Source: Psettodes erumei
Taxonomy: Eukaryota > Chordata > Actinopteri > Pleuronectiformes > Psettodidae
Length of the DNA: 64,000 bases
Assembly (NCBI GenBank): GCA_016785225.1
Contig: JAFBJZ010000638.1
Span: forward strand, 1 to 64,000
Direction: 5' to 3'
Shown here: positions 23,288 through 37,340 of the stretch, piece after piece
Layout of the letters: each line of letters opens with the position of its first letter
How positions within the stretch are numbered: the first letter of the stretch is position 1
The notes under the pieces: model-generated
Database searches by the model: none
Seen by the model: the letters and a program-made list of their open reading frames with translations, nothing else
Told to the model about the DNA's origin: nothing
Program-made: the position numbers and the translations under genes

Positions 23288-24420
23288 GGTTCTGGCCTCT
23301 TTCACTTTTTGCCCCTCAGGTTCTTCATGAAGTTCTGAGATCAGAAACACAAAAATACAAAAAATTGAAAATAGAAAAAGTATAGCAGTGACACAGCAGC
23401 ATAGGTACAGTATTCTTGGCTCCATGATACAATATGTCTCAGTTCTAGGCCTGTGTCCTGGAGCTGTGACTCACTCAGTTATAAGCAAGCTTGTGGCACA
23501 AAAGGAAGATACTGTATGAGTGATCATGGTAAACAACTTCAAGGGCACTGCGAGTTCTTATAACACAAATTGAAAGTATCTCTCCTCTACTAATTACAAG
23601 CCATAATGCCTAAAATGCCTACATAATATCTACATGTCTAACAACTGCATTTGTTGGCAACATCTTAGTTTAGCTCGTGATATCTTTGTTTCATCTACCT
23701 TACAGGCAACTTTGATTATTTTCTAATCCCAGTGACATATCAAGACACTTGCCATATGACTTACTTGTAACAATGTAGACATGTGAAATTTAGATCGTCC
23801 AATTAGACGCAACCAAGCAAAAGTTTTGCTGGTCCACATGTAATTAGAGGTATCAAGTGGATGGACAGCTTTACTCGCCTAGATACAAGTCAACACATAA
23901 CAGCGACACCCCGTGGCCGCTGGAGAAACTACAACCATGTTCAAACTATGCAATATTTTCTACATTTGCGCTCCAACGTTAGCGAGTTAAGTGCATTCAC
24001 TGTAGCGGTAGTGCAGATAAAGTGATGCATGACTGCTCATCATCAGTGAGGACATGACAACACCTCTGTCCTGCGGGATAAAACAATGGCTGCTGTTTGA
24101 TTTCGGGAGCAGAGCAATAACAACAGCTGACCGAGAAATCCAGCAAGGAGCAAAGGGGGAGTGTAGGCGTCACGTTCGGATCACAAAGCGCTCTCGTTTG
24201 ACGCTTGTTAAATCAGAAAATGCTAGCTAATGCTTACAACTATGCTTATGTCAGTGTGGCAGACAGCTAATAACGCTAGCATACGTTCCTTAGCTACTAA
24301 GGCTAACTAAGCTACCGACCTAGCAGTCGTTGCTCGAAACGACAGTCTTTCTTTTTAACCAGGTACACGTTTTTTTTTCGTCGAAACAACGTCACTGAGT
24401 TTTAGCTGCATGAATGTCTT
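23288..24420 (-). promoter_or_regulatory. agbl5: agbl5 5' UTR, first intron and probable promoter
   Basis: The first coding exon has an acceptor (TTTCTGATCTCAG, exon start 23334), so at least one non-coding exon lies upstream. It could not be placed. The 24100-24400 stretch is GC-richer with CGTCACG and many GCTAGC/TTAGC words often seen around teleost gene starts. That makes it the likeliest promoter, but this is inference. Confidence 0.45.
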
Positions 24421-24710
24421 TACGCCGTGAATTTTCAGACTCACTGGGCTATTTTCCATCGATGTCAATTTTGGTTTTCACCGTCCATCTCAACCCTCGA
24501 TTCATTGCTCTGTGTGATGCGTTCAAGTGTCTCTGTAGAAATGAACGCTGCCTGGAATTTTCCCTGCCTCCTCACAGTAACAAGTAGTAGGATGTTTATC
24601 ATTATTGACAAAGGGCGCCGATAAGGAAAAAATTGGATATTTAAATATGATGGAAAACTATTTCTCCGCTATTAGCTGTCAAAGAGGATAGAAACTGTCA
24701 TTACAGCCTC

Positions 24711-24742
24711 GCGCACGCACGCGCGCGCGCACACACACGCAC
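24711..24742. repeat. Mixed (CG)n/(CA)n alternating purine-pyrimidine tract
   Basis: CGCGCACGCACGCGCGCGCG runs into ACACACACGC. It is a Z-DNA-prone dinucleotide stretch. Confidence 0.85.
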
Positions 24743-27700
24743 ATTTCTTACGACGCTCTTTGAAATTTGTATAGCGGCTGTTCACTAGAAAACAAACCAC
24801 ATTTAGTAAACAAGGTCAAAATAGAATAAATAAATTAAAACACATTAAAAAAATAAAATGAAATAAATCAACCTATGGCACTGCTTTTGTTCACCGGCTC
24901 ATCAGTCAACTCAAATCCAAGATCCGGATACACAGTTGTTGATTCAGAGGAATGTCAAGTACTGATGATAGTATTTCCACTTTCATTAAAAACCGAAAAA
25001 AGATTCCATGGAGTAAATAGTAATATAGTATGGAAGCTGCTCTTGCCAGAATTAAGCACAACTTGTATTTTACAGTGGCTCATGAGATTCACAATATATA
25101 CAGTATATATTTTTGATTCAGAATAGGTTAGTATAAGTTAAGTTGCTCTGTTATCAATTTTGCTCGCCATCAGAGTATATGGTAAGATAATGGTCTATTT
25201 AAACACAAAATTTCCTCCCATATGAATCTATGTGTCTTTGACAGCTGCTGATATAGATGTTCTTTGTATTGGACCTAGATTTTTTTGAGTGAAAGGATTT
25301 CCTGACCTCCTTCTATGAGAAACTGAAAGCTCAGGAGGAGGTCAAAGACATTTGGGTTGGTCATATAAGTGATTTATTGCATATAAGTCAAAGGACATAT
25401 TTTTCCCTCGTACAATTGACTGACAATATGGCTGTCTGCAGGCCATTGAAGAGGCATTTGTCCCTGTCATCAAACTGTCATATAATGGAATTGAGGTAAT
25501 TTGTTGAGAGGAATAAGTAAAAACTCTACTGCTTCCGGGATGCTCAGTGAAATTTCTGTTTGCATGTGGGTTATTTATTGCTTTTGAGTCATTTCTGAGC
25601 TGTGCTGTTCAGGCAAATGTGTACTTGATTTTGATGGTTGAATAGTGATTGTTTTAATGGATTTCCATGGCAGGTTTTGATGGTTTCTGGTAGTAATCCA
25701 AACTATGGACTGAGGCCTGGCACAAAGTATTGAAATAACATGATCATACTTTATTGCTGCATGTAGTGTTGGAGTTCTTAATCACTTTTTAAGCCCTGAA
25801 TTTTTGCTACCTGACTTAATTTTATTGTTGTGTCTGAACTTTTGAGTTGAGTTTATTTTCTCACAATGCAATATAATGTCTTCTTTGAATAAATCTGCCA
25901 CATGTTCTGACTCATTATTATCTCTTTTTTCTTGGGTCACACAATAATTTTGCAATTGGAAGGATCAGAACAGGCAACATCTTTGGTATTATGGCTAATG
26001 CCATATTTATTATCTAGTGGGAGAACTGATCAGTGAGCAGTGGTATGCAGAATTTGATTTTAATTTTTATAATTTTGTTCTGTTTTGGTATTAAATACAC
26101 AAACACATATTACTTACATTTTACCATTTAAATACTTTGATTTCTTATGTTTGCAGTTTTTATTGGATATAAGTAAGATTAGTATCCATTTTTATATTGT
26201 GATGTTACTTATTATGTTGTACACTAACCTTACCTGCTTAAAATATATTGATCAGGAAGAAGTTTACAACTATCTTTGTTGGTAAAATAGAAAATCATGT
26301 AATAAGACCCCAGCCTCTGTGCAAAGACACAGTGCTGTGACATCTGTTGCCATTGTTCTGTCTGTTATGTTTCAAGGAATTACATTCTGCTGTGAGCAAC
26401 TTCAGCTACAGAGATGCAGCATCGTGAATGGTGAGTAAACAGAACAGAGAAAATGTGAAGCTGGGTTTAAGTAAAACTGGAAGGAATGTAGATGTTTTTG
26501 TAGAAAGTCTTGTATCTGGGTGAAAATGCTTCTTATTCATGTCTGTGCTTCTTTTAGAGAGAGAAAACAGTGTGAATATTTTATTTCCAGCTAGTACTTT
26601 TCTCTTTCTGAAAATGATGTTTTGCTCACTCCATCTGGGTTGGCCTGGTGGAGTCTAAAATCAGACTCGTGGTGGGAATTCTGCAGAGAAATGTACAAGT
26701 TTCTCTGGCTCTTGTTTTGTAATATACAGCCCTTCCCTGGTCTCAGGAAGCCCAAGGATGGCCGTGGCTTTATGGTTATATTTGAACTCATTCCCATTTT
26801 GCCTTCTTATTATATATTTACTCACAGTTTTTAGTAAGGAAGCACTCAAGCTTGCTTCTTATTTTGGTAGTTAGATGTTGTAGTTTGTCAACTCACTGGC
26901 AACAGTGACAGCAAGAGTACAGCAAGCTACTGTACCAAGCCATTAGCCAAATAGTCTGCCACATAACCCCTGTAAAACCCAAACATAACATACCAACATG
27001 CCTCTTCTTGATTATTTATATAGTTGCTTATTAAAACATTTTTATATGGATATCCTTTGGACAGAGCCAAGCCGTTACCTCTTGATTCCAGACTTGTCCG
27101 AGTAAAAGAAAATATTTTCCTTGATCACTTGTGACAAAAGTCTTATCTTTTCATGCATCCAGACCCAACAAACCCACCTCATCACCCATGATTCCACAAG
27201 CCACAAAAAGGACCTCATGTCTGTCTCCCACTGCGAGCCCGCCAATCAACAAGAGACCTGGCACTCCGGAGCTTGAGATACAAGTGGAGAAATTCAAATA
27301 GGACCTTGTATGTTATACTATCACTAAACCACTGCATCTACTGTTTAACTTCTCAGCTTGCAGTTAGATAAAGAACATCTTGTTAAGAGGCTCAGCATGA
27401 GTAAAGATATTCATACGCTGTGACTTACCTAAACTATATGTTCCGTCCCACTAAGCCTGTTACTACTGAGAGACATAGCATCAAAGTACAAATCATCAGG
27501 CACAGCACAGAATAATGAATTAAACCTCTCCTTAGTTCCCTCTGTTTGCACATTCCTCTGCTCTCTCCTACCTTGTCTTTTCCTCCATATGACACATAGG
27601 GCACATGCAGCACAGTACATACTGTATGTTGACATCCATCGAAGGCCGGTTGCAAGGTGAATCAGTGGAGCTGGATGAATGTCATATCTTTTCACCACAA

Positions 27701-30430
27701 GAGGGCAGTGAAGGCTTTCCACTGGCCTCCTCCTGAACTGCAGCGAAGCCAGGGGTACGGAGACACACTGTTCAAAGACCAGTCAGTTGGTGACAGCAAA
27801 CCCTGCTGCAGATTAGAGTTATCTTTACCTTCAGTTATCTCTACAAATGGCTCCGTCTTCAAGGAAGCAAAATTAGGATTTTGAATGCCTGCATTTTTCA
27901 TCTTAATGTGTTGATTTGGAGACCAGATAATAGTAGTGAGGTTCTGTTTAATAATTTTGCAATGTATTTGTGAGGATGATTAATCATGATGTGCTTTAAA
28001 ATAAAAATATATATATAGCCTATTTTTTGGTGGTGTTGTGGATAATTTTCCTGAAAGTGCTGTACCCAGAAGATAATGTTTTGTCAGTTGACCTCCATGA
28101 GCTCTTTGCAGAGTGATGCTTTTAAGTCATCTGCTGTCTTTGATTAACTGTAATTAATGACAGAGACAAACAAACATCAGTCATTATTGAACGGTAATTG
28201 TTTTTAGGCCCTTTTCTAGGAGAGGATAACAGCAAGTAAAAAAATCATACTGTAATATCATAAAAGTAAGTGTACACTCTTGTGCTGACAACAAGATAGA
28301 GCTCGTGGATTAAAGTATCTGCAGTATGATTTTGCCTCATAAAGATCATAACAGATGTAGAAAACACCCTCGGAGGCAAGTATAACAGAATGCTACATTT
28401 CCTTATGAGGTAGTTTAATTTTGAATAAATTTCCACCCTCATTGTTGGCTTTTTGATTTTTTTCTCCATTAAATGTAATATTTCTGAAAGTCTATAAACA
28501 AACGCTACAGAATTGTGAACATGAATCCCAGTTTAAGTACAATAAATGACATATGACTTCATTTTTAATGCACCTGAGCTTTCATTAGAGGTAACGGAAT
28601 GCCCACTGCACAATAACAATTGTCATATAAATGGTATAAAAAACTGACACTTGGGCTTTAGCCTTGTTGGATTTTTGGAAAGTTAATTATATGACTTGTG
28701 ATCGCTCCTGCTACATTTTGAACCAAACCCAAAAAGGGCTGAGATTTGGCACACCGCAAACTTGCTTGTATCCTCGTTATTGTGTGGTGTTGATATGCAG
28801 TATGTATCATGAGTTCGAGGGGGGATTTGTGCCAGACGAGACACCCAGACACTCAGCCATAGGGAGCAGACTCATAACATGGCCTAGTTAAAGGATTTCT
28901 GTTGTGTGCATCCCAATCTGGTCAAAATTTCCCAAGATGTAGCTTGTAAGAACGTGTATGTTGTTGCTAAGGAACAGTTTTTCCTGTGCCCCCAGTAGGT
29001 GGTCCCTTTATGAATATCATTACATATCCCCATTCAGGGGTGGCAAGACATCTTTATCCCTTGCGGACCATATTTATCGCTATTTTCTCTCCTAAATTTA
29101 GGAGGGATGTTTATGCTCACTGTGGTTTTATATATTTACTGAGAGATGCAGTTGTGATGTAAAGTAATTGCTGACATAAAAAAGAGGCTGTAATGTAAAA
29201 GAGACTGGCAGTCTGTGATTCGTAACTTTTTAAATTATTTTATCTAATGGGATAAATGTCCAAATCAAAAGCAGGCCCATTTTCTTACACTGCAGTAATG
29301 GCGTACTTACATTTGTCTCTAATTAATCATGGACAACATTAGGACATCATCCAGAGGTGTATCCACAGGAGGTCCTGTGTAGGGTATGGGGCTCGCCTAT
29401 AGTTGTGGCCCCTCTTACTCCCGCTGCATGCACTCTGTGTGGGAGCAGAGGCTTAGGGCATGGCCCCCTGTCTTCCTGCTGGGCCTCCATCTGCTGTCGA
29501 GGTGGTTAGGTCCCCAGATTGATGGCAAGACAATGAGTTTATGACATGTGTCGCCGTGAGTGACAGAGGGTCTCATCCCAACTGGGCCTCCTGACGACCA
29601 CTGATCTCACATTTGTAGTCGGCACTATGCCAAGGCTAATGGGCGGAGTGATCCTCCTGCTGTGGAAAGGGACTTGTAGTTTACAGCTGGCTGGTAATTC
29701 AGGACAAGGAGCAAATCTCTCTGGTTTCTGTCTTAAGACTCTTTGGTGGAGGAATGGCACCAGTGCACATAAGTAGGCCTTAAAGTATGTGCCCTAAATG
29801 TGAAAGAACAATACTCTGTTATAAAAGCATGTGCAGGCATCCATAGCAAGTAGCCTTCACTGCTAACTTCTGATTTTCACATGAGTTGATAGCTGCTTTG
29901 CTGCCAGGTTGCCTACTGCTCCCTCTCTTCAGAGAGACTTTATGAAGCCTTCTAAACTGGTCTCTGATGTTCCCCAGTTGCCCCAGCAGTGCTCCTCTCA
30001 CACACCTGTCAACACGCTGTTTCTTTCCACTTTGGTGGGTCCAAGTTAAAAAGAAATCGCTTCCTTCATCTCCCACTCCTCACCTCCTTGCCCAAAACAG
30101 GATGATAAAAGCAAGAGTTTCACATCTGAGCAACTGCAACAATGCTACTGTACCTTCAAAGGGGAAGATGCCACATTGTGCGATGACAGGGTATTGATAT
30201 GAAAGTGTTGTCTCCTTCCCGGGTGAGATCAGAGGAGGCCGGGTAGATATGTGCTGTTATGTTACTCTGAGTGATCTGACCAGCGTGGTGGAGGAGAAGT
30301 GTCATGGCGGGACAGACTCACTGTGTCAGTTTTTTCTTGCAGGAAATCAGTATAACGCATCTGTCCAAGGAATCCAACTGCTGTTTTTTTGTCTGTACTT
30401 CAACTTGTTTTTAATCAGATTGGTTAATCT

Positions 30431-30560
30431 AGATAGATAGATAGATAGATACATAGATAGATAGATAAGTACTTTATTCAACCCCATGGGGAAATTGCTG
30501 TGTCCAGCCTCTAAAAACAGAGACACAATTACAGGCCATTCAAGTAAGTACAGGCAAAAA
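30431..30560 (-). mobile_element. LINE 3'-tail-like fragment with (GATA)n
   Basis: An (ATAG)n tract at 30431-30467 runs into AAGTACTTTATTCAACCCC and GGGGAAATTGC. TTTATT..CCC..GGGGAAATT next to a GATA repeat is a common 3' end of teleost non-LTR elements. Only the tail is present, with no reverse transcriptase. Confidence 0.55.
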
Positions 30561-31945
30561 ACAAGTAAAAAAAGTACAAAAATAAAACATATTTTTGAAG
30601 TGACATTTAAAAGGTGCATTAATCTACATAAAATTCTGAAAATGCCAATCTGAAAGTATTGGTTTGTTGATCCTCAACTATGCCATAACAGATCTTCTAC
30701 AAGCTGTATTTTTAATGAGGAAAGTGGCATCACATGCTTTTCTGTGAACTTATTGGTCTTACAACCCTGTTCTTCACAGTTTTCCTTACCGCGGGCATGA
30801 CTGACTGAGCCTGAGGATTACATTGTTTCCCTGATCAAGAGAGAAAACTGCATTCTCCATCACCAACCATTATTTCAAAATGAATTATTTGCTGGTGCTT
30901 ATTGTGTGATTAATCTATGTCATAAAAAAAGTTTGGGAAGTGTCTGAGTATTGTGGTCAGTGGTAGATTTCAGTAGGGTGACAGGGGATGTCATCATTTC
31001 TGATGGAAAATTTGACAAAGTCCCCTCCCCCCCTCATCCTGTGAAATAAGGGTGACCAGATTTGTATTTTGGTAAAACCAAATGTCCAGATTTTGATGGA
31101 CCATGTTTAATTTTGTCATTGCAATTCAGTTATTATGGTGTCATTCAGCAAAACATTACTTTTAGTGCCACAACAATATTATAAGACAATAACCCTCAGG
31201 AAACTTTATGACAGCAAAACAACAAAAACAGTATGGAATCCCTAAAAGGAAATTGGGATGAGGTGCAGGTGCTTATTGTAGTTTGGACTAAACCTGCATC
31301 TCCATCACCTGATCTAGGTAAACAAATATTTTTTACTCAAGCTAATCTTGTATGCAAACATGATTAGCACCTTACCTGCAGTACAGGTTCTAATCAGTGT
31401 CTCCCTTGTGAATAAGAAGTACCTATCGCACTGCTTGGCAGCAAGGTGGTTCTGGAACAGTGAGTCTGCTGAGCATGCAAAGTATTCAGGAAGATGTAAA
31501 AAAAAAAAAGATCTGGATGACAATCTGTCAGTACTGATAAATGTTAAGCCTTAAAGAAGCCTAAAAGTGTGAAGTAAAACAAATGGAAAAACAAGATTAT
31601 TTGATAGTAGCACATTTCTAAAAAGTTTTTTTAGTTAAGAGTTTTTTGTAAGTAAATAAGCATAAAAGTAAAATATTATCTTAGTGATTGTGACAGCTGC
31701 CTATTTGTAACCCAGCACAGTAACAGATTGTTATTGTCATGAAAGCACTTCTTACACTGTGTGACTTAAAAAAACAAGCTCTCTCCTTTTCCAGGCTTAT
31801 TTCTAAGATCACAAATCAAGACAGCCTATAAATGGAGATACTGTACATTAACAGTGGTAGTGAAGTAATGTATCCAAACTGTGGTCACAGTTGTCAGCAA
31901 GCTTGTGGTATCACAAATATTATGTATTATGTATTTAAGGAATTT

Positions 31946-32036
31946 AAGTCAAGTCAAGTCAAGTCAACTTTATTGTCTTTCATACCATGTGCGGGGTACA
32001 CAGTAGAACAAAATGTTGTTTCACATTTAAAAGGCG
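31946..32036 (-). mobile_element. Second LINE 3'-tail-like fragment with (CAAGT)n
   Basis: AAGTC repeats lead into CAACTTTATTGTC, GTGCGGGGTACACAGTAGAA and AAAATG. This layout recurs at the ends of teleost non-LTR retrotransposons. No coding part remains. Confidence 0.5.
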
Positions 32037-32041
32037 TGAAT

Positions 32042-32118
32042 ATTACTACTACTACTACTACTACTACTAATAATAATAATAATAATATTAATAATAATAA
32101 TTACTATTATTATTATTT
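32042..32118. repeat. (ACT)n/(AAT)n compound microsatellite
   Basis: An ACT tract passes into AAT and then TTA units. Confidence 0.95.
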
Positions 32119-33568
32119 ATAATATTAAGTGAAAATGGTAATGGTAATGTCTGCTGACATGTGACATGTGACAGTGACCTGCTGCAAAGCTTCAAAAGTA
32201 TTTTTAATTGATTCCTTATAAATTTCTATGGTCCACATATTTTATATTCCCCTTCTGATGTAACATTTTGGGCTGTTGTTCATGTGAAAATATTCCTTAA
32301 GGGTTCGAAATGGAGTTCAAACAAGTGATTGACAGGTGTCAGTCACTAACATTGTTTGCTGCTTAATTTCTGCTAAAAAAAAAAAATCTTATACAGCAAG
32401 AAGTTATGTCCAGCAATATGCAGAGAATTCCTGACACAAAGCTCAAACACATGTGTTTATTATTGCTACTTGTAAACTTAACACCATCACGGGGACCTTT
32501 ATTCACCTCCTTAAAATGATGTGCCAGACTCTTTCACAGTTCAGACAATAAAACACCCACCAACATCAGGTGATGTTGTCACCTGTAACTGGCTGGGGTG
32601 TCTGTTTTAATTCACAAGTCAAACAAAACAAGTGCACCTTGTAAATGCCATAAATATCCAGAAAGTCTTCAGGTTGAGTGAAGCTCAAACCTGATAATGG
32701 TCAAAGGTCAAAAGTCAAAATATTACATCTCCACTGACTGTTCAGAAGTAGCAGAAAAATGGAGCCTCTTTCCTGCCCAATGTTGCTGCAACTAACTAAC
32801 TTTGCCACCACATTAAAAACAAACTCCAAGTCAGCAGCAGACACACATGACTCAGTATCTGGAGTCACAGCGAAGCGCTCAAGTGTGTAAGCAGAAAAGT
32901 TAAGCTGAGAGCGAAGCACCGAACCCGCTGAAATGCTCTCAATTTAAGAGCAACCTAAAGGATGTAATTGAGGCCTACGGACAGCATAAGCACAACATGG
33001 AAGAGCACCTGTTCCTGGATGGCACCCTGCCACTGCTCTCTGTCTGCCTGCTGTGGAGGCTAGCTACCCACTGATGAGGAATTAGAAAGTCATTAAGGAA
33101 CACAAATAGCAGGATGGCACAGTTGCAAACCAACTCCTGACTGAATTTGTGTCTTCATTTATAGACTCATGGGGGAAAAAAACGAACTTTTTAACTCATT
33201 ATTGATTATGTTTACATTTCCAATTGAGATTCTCTCGTTAGGTTAGTATTTTCTTTAATTACTGTAAATTTCACCCTTGAGATTATTCTCCTCGATGCAA
33301 ATAATGATATAAAAAGTTCAAATTAAATTTAGTAGTCGTTTTGTTTGTTCATTAAAAAAGTCAACTTGGATTCATGTTGATTGCAGCAGATGCCGAGACA
33401 AATTGTGACGGCAGTTTAATTCTCCTGTGCCCACTGGTCTGCTAAATAACCAGTACAGATAGCTGCTTTAGCTGCTTTTAAAATGGTTTCCAGTTGATGC
33501 ACAGAAAAAGACCTTCTGCTCCCATGCTAGCAGTTCTGTGAAGCTATACTTAGGTACAGCAGGACTTT

Positions 33569-33569
<1 letters not shown>

Positions 33570-33628
<59 letters not shown>
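33570..33628. repeat. (AC)n microsatellite
   Basis: About 29 uninterrupted AC units. Confidence 0.97.
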
Positions 33629-33630
<2 letters not shown>

Positions 33631-36359
33631 CATACTACAGGCCTTTTTCACAGCAGGCATTTTGACATGTCAAAGAAGGGAAAGCACAAGTCCTACTGAT
33701 AATGTTAATAATGGCTCTGTCAAAGTGTCCCTTAGACACTGTGTGACCCTGGAACTGAAGCAGCTCTATAGAAATTCAGCCACTGTTCATTTTATTGAGC
33801 CCTGAGACTTTGGAGCAACCTGCCAGAGGAGAAGGGATTTCTTCTCATTATTATTTACAACTCTGCTTTTCCTCTGCTTGTACTATTACCATCTATACAA
33901 TAGTTTATCTCTACAGTTTGAAGCCTTTGACCTTCAGGTTAACTTTGCTGACACCTGACTTGTAATACAGGTCATATACTATCATTACCTTGCACTTATT
34001 ACATACTGTACTGAGATGGTCAAAGTAAATCCATATTGATTCCAGTCATATTTCTGTCTATTTTAGAATGAGCTGCTTTTGGTTTAAAAAAACACTTTAT
34101 TTTGCCACTTAAACTACTTTAATTGCCTCTGTGAGCTATGTGTCATGCACACACTGCTGCTGCTACTGCAAAATCAGCAGACCAACTACAGTAAGTGACT
34201 TCCCATTGTTTTCTGAACACCCACATGAATTTATCTCTTTCATCTCACACAGGATATTTGCCTCATGCCTCTCTCTCCATGCCCAGTTTTTCAGTTGTCT
34301 CCATAGCTGGCGAAGCTGGCAGCACAGACTCCAGAGCTTCAACTAAGGGGTGACAATGAGGCTTGGACTTTACAGTGACAGGTTAGGAAGTAGAGAGCTG
34401 GATGGGGGTGTTAATGGTATGGTGGAAATTTATGAAGAGGAGATCAAAAACTAGTGGAAATCACAGTATCAAGTCTTGAATTGATAATGGCATTTCAAGG
34501 GGGTTGGGCCACTGATACCCCATTAAGGACTGACTCCACAGATTAATAGAATGTTTGAGATTTTAAATCCAGATTAGTTTTATTTGACTAATGCCTCACA
34601 GCCGTGAATCTTACAGTGTCTACATATCCCAGTGAAATCACCATGGGGGCTGTCACTGTGGCCTTGCAGTTGTTCAATTATTCACCGTCTATAGAGCAGC
34701 TCCAGGACTGGCCTCAGTTTGACATTGTCATTGAAGCCTTCACTCTCTGTCGGTCATCTTAAGGAGAGGCTTGTTTATATTTGGAAAATAAAACTGAGTT
34801 GGACTATACAGTATTATTGAAATAGCACTGTAATGTATCATTTTATCATTATCTAATTTCTCTTGTTTTGAGATTCAGGAGGCTGTTTTTAAGCAAAAAA
34901 ACCCCAATGATTATCTTGTTGTATGCACACTGTTCAGCAAAGATTTATATTTGTTAGATTGACAGAAATGTCTGTTGCCGTTTCTGCTGAATGTGGAAAT
35001 AGGTAAACTGGTTGTTAACACATCAGATACTTCATACGGTGGTGTGTCATTTTTTTTTTTTGTTTTGCGTTTGTTCTCTCTGTCTCTTCTTCTCCTCTTC
35101 CTGCAAGTGGCCATAAACATCAAGTAGTTCTGCTTTAAACAAGCAATTGTGCTTGGTCAAATTTTCTTTGCACAAAATAATGGTTTGAAAACAGCCTAAT
35201 TATACGATACTGAATTGTACGGAGGGCAAATACAAGGAGAGAGTTTGGGTCAGATCTTAGGTCAGCTTGGAGCTGAGAAATGTCACATCAAGAGTCCAGT
35301 CTGCATATGCAGCTTTAAGGCTGAGGCTGTAGACCTCACTTTGGACAAGTCAATAGATGAGTGGATCATTGATTCATATGGACCACATGTCCAGTAACTT
35401 CAGCAGACTGTGTCTGATCACTACGTGATGAATGTCTGTTTCACTGAGGCCCTCAATGCGTCAAGTGCATTAAAGCCCAATTCGGGCTGCGCTGCTTGAG
35501 AGGTCAAGGCATATGGGAATCTGACAGATATCATGAACACGGCTATAACTCCTATCTTTTACACTTCAATTCTGCAGCCATAATGCATTGTACTTTGAGA
35601 GTTACCCCAAGGCTCACTAGCTGTGTGAGTCATTGGCACACCAGTGACTCCGACTGCACAGTCAATTACCCATCTACCTTTCATGGGCCAGAAGTAGAAG
35701 ACAGGGAATGAGTTCATCCATGCATTCAACCTACGGCAGCCATGCCTCCACCAGAGGTGAAACCCATATGCAGACGAGAGAGACAAGAGGATACTGGGTT
35801 AGTTTTTTTTTCGCCCTGTGTGGAGAATAAAGGTTAATAACAGTCCTTTCCTGTGTCATATTTGACATGACCAGTCATCGCAGTAATTACAATCATTACA
35901 CTCCAAAGGATGTCTAGTTATCCCTCTTAAACACAGGCCACACAAAGGAAATCAATTATTCAATCAGAGCTCTCCCATTCATTCCTGCCTGAGTTCACTT
36001 AATTTTGGGCCTGGGTGAATCTGCCGCAAATAAACCCCACGACCGGAGAAGAAAAGATGAACAGGCCCCTAATTTGTACCCTTTCAGGCGGTCAATCACT
36101 TTTCAAAGGAATGCAAGCTTATTCTGACAATCAGGCCGACGTGAATGGGAATGGGTTTCATCTGCTACTTTACATAAGTTATCTGGTGATAAAGAGGGCA
36201 GAAGAAGAGATGGAGCGGGGGGTGGGGGGGCTTTCTGTCGACAAGTGCAGCCTGTGGCCCCCTCCACTCTCACTCTCGGCCCCCACTCTCCTTTCTCTCA
36301 TCCCGCTTTCACCTCATCTCTCAACCATCCTCCGCTCCTCATCTTGCCCATGCCCACTA

Positions 36360-36500
36360 GGATTGGCAGCATGTAATTTAAGAGCATGGGCACAAAGACC
36401 AAATGCCAAGCCCATAATGGAAGCTGGATGTGTTCTGATTTAAATGGGCTTCTCTGCTCAGGGCTCAGGGCCTGTAATTAAGATCACTGGGACAAAGGAG
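36360..36500. promoter_or_regulatory. Candidate conserved non-coding element
   Basis: Low-redundancy block with GCATGTAATTTAAGAGCATG, repeated AAATG words and CTGTAATTAAGATCACTGGG. Noncoding in all frames. Enhancer role is inference. Confidence 0.3.
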
Positions 36501-37099
36501 GGGAGACAGTCTCACAATGCAGTCAGGACCTGGTTGAAGAAGAGGGAGCAAAAATATCAGCTCCTTGTACCCAAAAATGGAAAGAAGTTTTTTTTATTTA
36601 ATGGACACTTGAGTTGTTAGAAGAGATGAAGGTTAAAGTGAGGAACACATGGCTAAAAATGCTGTCCGTTTGTTGTTACATCGCTGTGATGATCTGATGA
36701 ATTTACTTGTTCTACTAATGTCCATTCATTAAAATGACAACTTTGAAAGTTGAAATTAGTCTCAGCTAACTTTCACGGATCCACCACGGTACATGCCTCT
36801 CTTTGATTGCTTATGGAGTGCGACACATTGCAAAGAGAAGCTTAACTTCAGAGAGAATTACTATTACCAAGCCCTGACTCCATCAGCATTCCTGTAGGGG
36901 TATTTGATCAATCTGAATGATGAAAAGACTACGAGAGGCCTTCATATCCGGATGGAGGGCTGGAAGTCTTGTCCTCCATATCCATACACCCTCCATCACT
37001 CTCTCCTGAGCGTTTTTTGTTCCCGAGGACACACTCTAGCTCCTAGTGCTCTGGGTGGTTGTGTGTTCAGACCTTTTTCCGTTTAATTAGATTTGTTAA

Positions 37100-37340
37100 A
37101 ACAATTTTTGGAGTGCTTTATTCGGTAAAAGCTCTCAGGGGTTAATATCCGCAGAACACTTCTGTTCAGCTTCTTTTCACCAATGGAGCATAAATTATTT
37201 AAATTATTCAGAATTGTGCGACCTTTTATCTCACCCCCTTTGAAGGCAGCAAATTAAAAATGCAAATGGGCTAACTAATTAATATGCAAATGCATTCATT
37301 CCCAGTTAACAATTAGCAATTAAACCTGCAGTGTCTAGAA
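37100..37340. promoter_or_regulatory. Candidate enhancer with two octamers around TAATTA
   Basis: ATGCAAAT occurs at 37260-37267 and 37284-37291, with TAATTA at 37276-37281 between them and CAATTA words after. POU factors bind the octamer and homeodomain factors bind TAATTA. No coding frame. Confidence 0.4.

Larger units (their letters stand above)
24421..35990. other. Gene-poor interval, left part
   Basis: About 11.5 kb with no supportable exon on either strand. The open frames are short, not flanked by consistent splice sites and match no family I recognise. It is AT-rich and contains microsatellites (24711, 30431, 32042, 33570) and two LINE-tail-like fragments (30461 and 31946). Confidence 0.65.

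Noticed and set aside
23288..23425. Upstream in-frame ATG (hydrophobic LYLCCCVTAILFLF leader) as the agbl5 start
   Set aside because: The leader lies before a good splice acceptor (TTTCTGATCTCAG, exon start 23334), so it is intronic. The family N-terminus begins at 23287.
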